Source of the DNA: an uncultured Collinsella sp.
Lineage (GTDB): Bacteria; Actinomycetota; Coriobacteriia; Coriobacteriales; Coriobacteriaceae
Reading direction: 5' to 3'
DNA: 9,445 nt
NCBI GenBank assembly: GCA_902495985.1
Contig: CABUZF010000030.1
Span: forward strand, 1 to 9,445
Part shown: positions 4,920-9,445 of the stretch, piece by piece
How positions within the stretch are numbered: position 1 is the stretch's first letter
Layout: the number at the start of each line of letters is the position of its first letter
Made by a program: the position numbers and the translations under genes
Notes under the pieces: generated by a model
The model's database searches: none
What the model was told of the DNA's origin: nothing
What the model saw: the letters and a program-made list of their open reading frames with translations, nothing else

Positions 4920-7900
4920 ATGCAGGCAGATTCCGCTCAGCAGCAGGGCCTTTATCGCCCCGAATTCGACCACGATGCGTGTGGCATCGGCGCGCTTGCC
5001 GATATCAACGGCGAGCGCCATCACCAGATCCTGGACGACGCACTGTCCATTCTGGTTAACTTGGAGCACCGCGGTGGTACGGGACTCGAGAAGAACACCG
5101 GCGACGGCGCTGGCATCTTGTTCCAGGTTCCGCATCACTTTTTCCGTAAAGAGGCTCAAAAGTGCGGCCAGATTCTGCCGGCAGAGGGCGACTATGGCGT
5201 AGCCATGCTGTTCTTCCCGCAGGACGACAAGGGCGTAGAGGATGCCCGCCGCGTGTTTGAGGAGGGCTGCGCCGAGGCTGGCGTGCCGCTGCTCTTTTGG
5301 CGCGAGGTGCCGGTCGACCCGCACGACCTGGGCGAGACGGCCCGCGCCTGCATGCCTACCATCCTGCAGGCCTTCCTGGGCCGTCCGGACGACACGCCGG
5401 CAGGTGACGCCTTCGAGCGCCGCCTGTACGTGTGCCGCCGCACCATCGAGAAGAAGGCTGACGCCGAGTTTGCCCTGCGCGACAAGATCTTCTACGTGTG
5501 TTCCATGAGCTCGCGCACCATCGTGTACAAGGGCATGCTTGTGGCCACGCAGATGCGTCGCTTCTTCATCGACCTCAACGACGCCGCCGTCAAGACGGCC
5601 GTGGCGCTCGTACACTCGCGCTACTCCACCAACACCACGCCCAGCTGGGAACGCGCGCACCCCAACCGCTTTATCATCCACAACGGCGAGATCAACACCC
5701 TCAAGGGCAACGTCAACTGGATCCGCGCCCGCGAGCCCAACCTGTACAGCCCCGTGCTGCAGCACGATCTTGAGCGCGTGATGCCCATCATCAACCGCGA
5801 GGGTTCCGACTCCGCGATTCTGGACAATGTGCTTGAGTTTTTGGTCATGAACGGTCGCCCGCTTACGCGTGCCGCATCCATGCTGCTGCCCGAGCCGTGG
5901 GACCACAACGACAGCCTGAGTGAGGAGCGCCGCGCCTACGACGCTTACCAGTCCATGCTCATGGAGCCGTGGGATGGCCCGGCGGCCATCGCCTTTACCG
6001 ACGGTCGCACGCTGGGTGCCGCCCTCGACCGTAACGGCCTGCGTCCCGCCCGCTACTATGTGACGCGCGACGGTCGCTTTATGCTGGCGAGCGAGGTGGG
6101 CACCATCGAGGTGAGCCCCGAGAACATCCTGACGAGCGGCTGCCTGGGACCGGGCCAGATGCTCGAGGTCGACTTTGCCCGCGGGCGCGTCATCTACAAC
6201 GATGAGCTGCGTGCCCGTTACGCCAAGGAAAAGCCCTACCGTGATTGGATTGCCGAGGAGACGCTAACCGTTGACGCGCTCGATGAGCCCGTTGCGGCAA
6301 CGCCCGCCGAGGACGCCGAGGTGCCCGCCGCCGTGCGTATGGCCAAGCTCGGCTACCACTGGGATGACGTCGACGAGGTCGTGCGTCCCATGGCCCAGCA
6401 GGGCAAGGCTCCGCTCGCCTCGATGGGCATCGATGCGCCGCTGGCCTGCCTGTCCAAGAAGACGCGCTCGTTCTTTGACTACTTCTATCAGTTGTTCGCC
6501 CAGGTCACGAATCCGCCGATCGATGCCCTGCGCGAGCACATGGTCACCTCGACCACGCTCTACCTGGGCAACCACGGCAACCTGCTCGAGGACTCCCGTA
6601 CGGCCTGCCAGCTGGTGCGCCTGGAGCGCCCGCTGCTGAGCGAGGAGGAGTTCGACCGCATTTGCGCGATTGACCGTGTTGGCTTTAAGACCCGCCGTTT
6701 CCGTGCCGTCTACCGCCGCGATGCCGGCGAGGGCGCGCTGCAGGCTGCGCTCAAGCAGCTTGCCGAAGACGTCGAGGCTGCGGTTCGCGATGGCGTGAAC
6801 ATCGTGGTGCTGAGCGACCGTGCCGCTGCGGGCGAGGTGCCCGTACCGTCGCTGCTCGCCGTGGGCTGCGTGCACAACCACCTGATCCGTGCCGGCGTGC
6901 GCACCTTTGCCGATATCGTGGTGGAGTGCGGCGATGCCGTGTCTCCGCACGACTTTGCGGCGCTGGTGGGCTACTCCGCAAGCGGCATCTACCCGTACAA
7001 CGCGCATGCGTGCATCCGCAATCTGGCGGCACGCGGCGACCTGGACGTGACGGCCGAGCAGGGCATCGCCAATTACAACAAGGCCGCGACGGCGGGCATC
7101 GTCTCCATCATGTCCAAGATGGGCATCTCCACGGTGCAGAGCTACCACTCTGCGCAGATCTTCGAGGCCGTGGGCTTTACGCCGGAGTTCGTCAACGCGT
7201 ACTTCGCCGGCACGGTGAGCCGTGTGGGCGGTATGGGCGTCGAGGACGTCGAGCGCGAGCAGAATGAGCGCTATGACGCCGCGCTTGCCATCCTTAAGAG
7301 CCCGGCTCCCAATCAGCTGCCCACGCTGGGTCTGACCAAGTGGCGCCCGCTCGGCGGCGAGGATCACCTCATCGATCCGCAGACCGTCTACCTGCTGCAG
7401 ACCGCCTGCCGCGAGGACAGCTACGACACCTTTAAGGAGTACAGCGCCCGCCTGCACCGCACCGGCCGTGCCGTGCGCCTGCGCGACCTGCTCGACTTTG
7501 ATGCCGGCGGCCGCACCCCGGTGGCACTCGACGAGGTCGAGCCCGCGCTCAACATCGTCCGCCGCTTTAACACCGGCGCCATGTCGTACGGCTCCATCAG
7601 CAAAGAGGCGCACGAGTGCATGGCTATCGCCATGAACCGCCTGCATGGCCGTTCCAACTCGGGCGAGGGCGGCGAGGATCCGCGTCGCGAGACCCCGCTG
7701 GCCAACGGCGACTCCAAGAACTCCGCCATCAAGCAGGTGGCAAGCGCGCGCTTTGGCGTGACGAGCCGTTACCTGTGCAGCGCCTTCGAGATCCAGATCA
7801 AGATGGCCCAGGGCGCCAAGCCTGGCGAGGGCGGTCACCTGCCCGGCAAGAAGGTCTATCCCTGGATTGCCGAGGTCCGTCAGTCCACGCCCGGCATCGG

Positions 7901-9445
7901 CCTGATCTCGCCTCCGCCGCACCACGACATCTACTCCATCGAGGACCTGGCCGAGCTGATCTTTGACCTTAAGAACGCCAACCCCGGCGCGCGCGTGTCG
8001 GTCAAGCTGGTCAGCGAGGCCGGCGTCGGTACCATCGCCACCGGCGTTGCCAAGGGCGCTGCCGACAAGATTTTGATCAGCGGCCACAACGGCGGCTCGG
8101 GTGCCGCTGCTCGCGATTCCATTTGGCACGCCGGTCTGCCGCTGGAGCTCGGTCTTGCCGAGGCCCAGCAGACGCTGCTGCAAAACGGCCTGCGCTCGCG
8201 CGTGGTGCTCGAGGCCGACGGCAAGCTCATGGACGGCACCGATGTTGCCGTCGCCTGCCTGCTGGGTGCCGAGGAGTTTGGCTTTGCGACCATGCCGCTC
8301 ATCTCGATGGGCTGCCTCATGCAGCGCGACTGCCAGCAGGATACCTGCCCGGCCGGCATCGCCACGCAAAACTGCCGCCTGCGTCGCGGCTTCCGCGGCA
8401 AGCCCGAGCACGTTGAGCACTTTATGCTCTTTGTTGCCGAGCAACTGCGCGAGGTCATGGCGAGCCTGGGCTTCCGCACCGTCGACGAGATGGTCGGCCA
8501 TCCCGAGTGCTTGCGCCAGATTGAGGTCCCGGGCAACCGCAAGGCTAACCTGCTCGATCTGTCGCCCGTGCTGGCGAGCGCGACCTGTGAGTTTGGTGCC
8601 CACATCCCGGGTGCCGACGGCCGTCACTTCCTGCCCCAGATGGCTGCGGACAGCGAGCTCGACAAGACGCTCGACTCCACGTTGTTTGTGCCCTATACGG
8701 CCGATGCCCGTGCGCACCTGCGTCCGATTCGCTTCCGCGCCGATATCGCCAACGTCAACCGCTGCGTGGGCACCATCTTGGGCAACGCGGTGACCAAGGC
8801 GCATCCCGAGGGCCTGCCCGCCGGCTCCATCACCATCGATTGCGATGGTTCGGCCGGTCAGAGCTTTGGCGCTTTCCTGCCGCGCGGCATTACGCTCAAC
8901 GTGTGCGGCGACGCCAACGACTACTTTGGCAAGGGCCTTTCGGGCGGCGAGGTGTCGGTGCGCCCCAACCCGCATGCGACCTACAAGTTCGACGAGAACA
9001 TCATTGTGGGCAACGTTGCGTTCTTTGGCGCTACGAGCGGCCGCGGCTTCATTAACGGCCTGGCAGGCCAGCGCTTTGGCGTACGCAACTCCGGTGCCAC
9101 GGTGGTGGTCGAGGGCTGCGGCAACCATGGCTGCGAGTACATGACGGGTGGTCTGGCGCTCATCCTGGGCGAGGTTGGGCAGAACTTCGCCGCCGGCATG
9201 ACGGGTGGCGTGGCCTATGTCTTTGACCAGTACGGCACGCTCGATGCCCGTGTTAACCACGAGAGCGTTGAGCTTAAAGCCCCGACGGCCGGCGAGCTGG
9301 CGCAGATTCGCGAGCTCATTCAGGAGCACGTGGACGCGACGCAGAGCCCGCGCGGCATTAAGCTGCTCTACAGCTTCGACTCGATGAACAAGCACTTTGT
9401 GAAGGTCATTCCGACCGAGTACGAGCGCGTGCTGGCGATTGTCGC
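4920..9445 (+). CDS. gltB: Glutamate synthase large (alpha) subunit, 3' end outside the window
   Basis: The frame is open from ATG at 4920 to the window end, 1508 residues, only a few tens short of full length. GltB takes the amide nitrogen of glutamine and, with 2-oxoglutarate and electrons from the GltD subunit, makes two glutamates. In order: a 20-residue propeptide; a class II glutamine amidotransferase domain (21 to about 435) opening at catalytic Cys21 in DHDACGIGAL, with EHRGGTGLEKNTGDGAGIL and the Asn255-Gly-Glu motif; a central domain (about 475-800); an FMN and 3Fe-4S domain (about 840-1215) with GAMSYGSISKEAH, SGHNGGSGAA and cluster ligands Cys1132, Cys1138 and Cys1143 in C-x5-C-x4-C; and a C-terminal GXGXG beta-helix with GDANDYFGKGLSGGEVS near 1330. 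The last visible residues, HFVKVIPTEYERVLAIV, are the usual C-terminal end. AGGGGAGGA at 4906-4914 supports the start. gltD is expected downstream but not seen. Confidence 0.97.
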   Translation, partial: MQADSAQQQGLYRPEFDHDACGIGALADINGERHHQILDDALSILVNLEHRGGTGLEKNTGDGAGILFQVPHHFFRKEAQKCGQILPAEGDYGVAMLFFPQDDKGVEDARRVFEEGCAEAGVPLLFWREVPVDPHDLGETARACMPTILQAFLGRPDDTPAGDAFERRLYVCRRTIEKKADAEFALRDKIFYVCSMSSRTIVYKGMLVATQMRRFFIDLNDAAVKTAVALVHSRYSTNTTPSWERAHPNRFIIHNGEINTLKGNVNWIRAREPNLYSPVLQHDLERVMPIINREGSDSAILDNVLEFLVMNGRPLTRAASMLLPEPWDHNDSLSEERRAYDAYQSMLMEPWDGPAAIAFTDGRTLGAALDRNGLRPARYYVTRDGRFMLASEVGTIEVSPENILTSGCLGPGQMLEVDFARGRVIYNDELRARYAKEKPYRDWIAEETLTVDALDEPVAATPAEDAEVPAAVRMAKLGYHWDDVDEVVRPMAQQGKAPLASMGIDAPLACLSKKTRSFFDYFYQLFAQVTNPPIDALREHMVTSTTLYLGNHGNLLEDSRTACQLVRLERPLLSEEEFDRICAIDRVGFKTRRFRAVYRRDAGEGALQAALKQLAEDVEAAVRDGVNIVVLSDRAAAGEVPVPSLLAVGCVHNHLIRAGVRTFADIVVECGDAVSPHDFAALVGYSASGIYPYNAHACIRNLAARGDLDVTAEQGIANYNKAATAGIVSIMSKMGISTVQSYHSAQIFEAVGFTPEFVNAYFAGTVSRVGGMGVEDVEREQNERYDAALAILKSPAPNQLPTLGLTKWRPLGGEDHLIDPQTVYLLQTACREDSYDTFKEYSARLHRTGRAVRLRDLLDFDAGGRTPVALDEVEPALNIVRRFNTGAMSYGSISKEAHECMAIAMNRLHGRSNSGEGGEDPRRETPLANGDSKNSAIKQVASARFGVTSRYLCSAFEIQIKMAQGAKPGEGGHLPGKKVYPWIAEVRQSTPGIGLISPPPHHDIYSIEDLAELIFDLKNANPGARVSVKLVSEAGVGTIATGVAKGAADKILISGHNGGSGAAARDSIWHAGLPLELGLAEAQQTLLQNGLRSRVVLEADGKLMDGTDVAVACLLGAEEFGFATMPLISMGCLMQRDCQQDTCPAGIATQNCRLRRGFRGKPEHVEHFMLFVAEQLREVMASLGFRTVDEMVGHPECLRQIEVPGNRKANLLDLSPVLASATCEFGAHIPGADGRHFLPQMAADSELDKTLDSTLFVPYTADARAHLRPIRFRADIANVNRCVGTILGNAVTKAHPEGLPAGSITIDCDGSAGQSFGAFLPRGITLNVCGDANDYFGKGLSGGEVSVRPNPHATYKFDENIIVGNVAFFGATSGRGFINGLAGQRFGVRNSGATVVVEGCGNHGCEYMTGGLALILGEVGQNFAAGMTGGVAYVFDQYGTLDARVNHESVELKAPTAGELAQIRELIQEHVDATQSPRGIKLLYSFDSMNKHFVKVIPTEYERVLAIV

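Noticed and set aside
4896..5906. A 336-residue minus-strand open frame over the start of gltB
   Set aside because: Antisense to the amidotransferase domain, with no ribosome binding site or recognisable domain.
6264..9395. A 1043-residue open frame on the minus strand
   Set aside because: It is exactly antisense to gltB, whose plus-strand product matches glutamate synthase throughout. The antisense product is rich in Ala, Arg, Gly, Val and His with no recognisable domain; GC-rich codon use produces such shadows.

Overview
The window is high-GC, tightly packed bacterial chromosome holding housekeeping and redox genes of an anaerobic lifestyle. Gene content (a flavin reductase next to a rubredoxin, an Nramp transporter, dPGM-type phosphoglycerate mutase, bacterial glutamate synthase), about 60% GC by eye and strong AGGAGG-type ribosome binding sites suggest a gut actinobacterium of the Coriobacteriia, perhaps Collinsella. 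That placement is an inference from general familiarity, not a search.

Layout. (1) Bases 1-1339, plus strand: the 3' part of a TPR-repeat protein gene, overlapping by 11 bases with smpB, the tmRNA-binding trans-translation factor. (2) Bases 1340-1545: a 67-base near-perfect inverted repeat that can fold in two competing ways, then a strong intrinsic terminator. (3) Bases 1546-2282, plus strand: a flavin reductase-like FMN protein and an unusually short 47-residue rubredoxin, which ORF calling with a length cut-off can miss. Together they look like the two halves of a high-molecular-weight rubredoxin, split into two genes. A strong terminator follows. (4) Bases 2435-4540, minus strand: gpmA (phosphoglycerate mutase) followed by mntH (Nramp Mn/Fe transporter), with a hairpin in the 75-base gap. 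(5) Bases 4541-4919: a divergent intergenic region with a probable gpmA promoter, a fully paired 20-bp stem-loop whose right arm recurs beside mntH, and a symmetric operator-like element 70 bases before gltB. (6) Base 4920 to the window end, plus strand: almost all of gltB, the large subunit of glutamate synthase, cut off near its C-terminus.

Working together: flavin reductase and rubredoxin probably form a short electron-transfer chain of the kind that feeds oxygen- or peroxide-scavenging enzymes in anaerobes. Mn/Fe import fits the same stress theme, but no sequence evidence ties them. gltB with an unseen gltD would assimilate ammonia via glutamine. The coding genes are ordinary; the least explained material is the intergenic structured DNA and the split, shortened rubredoxin pair.
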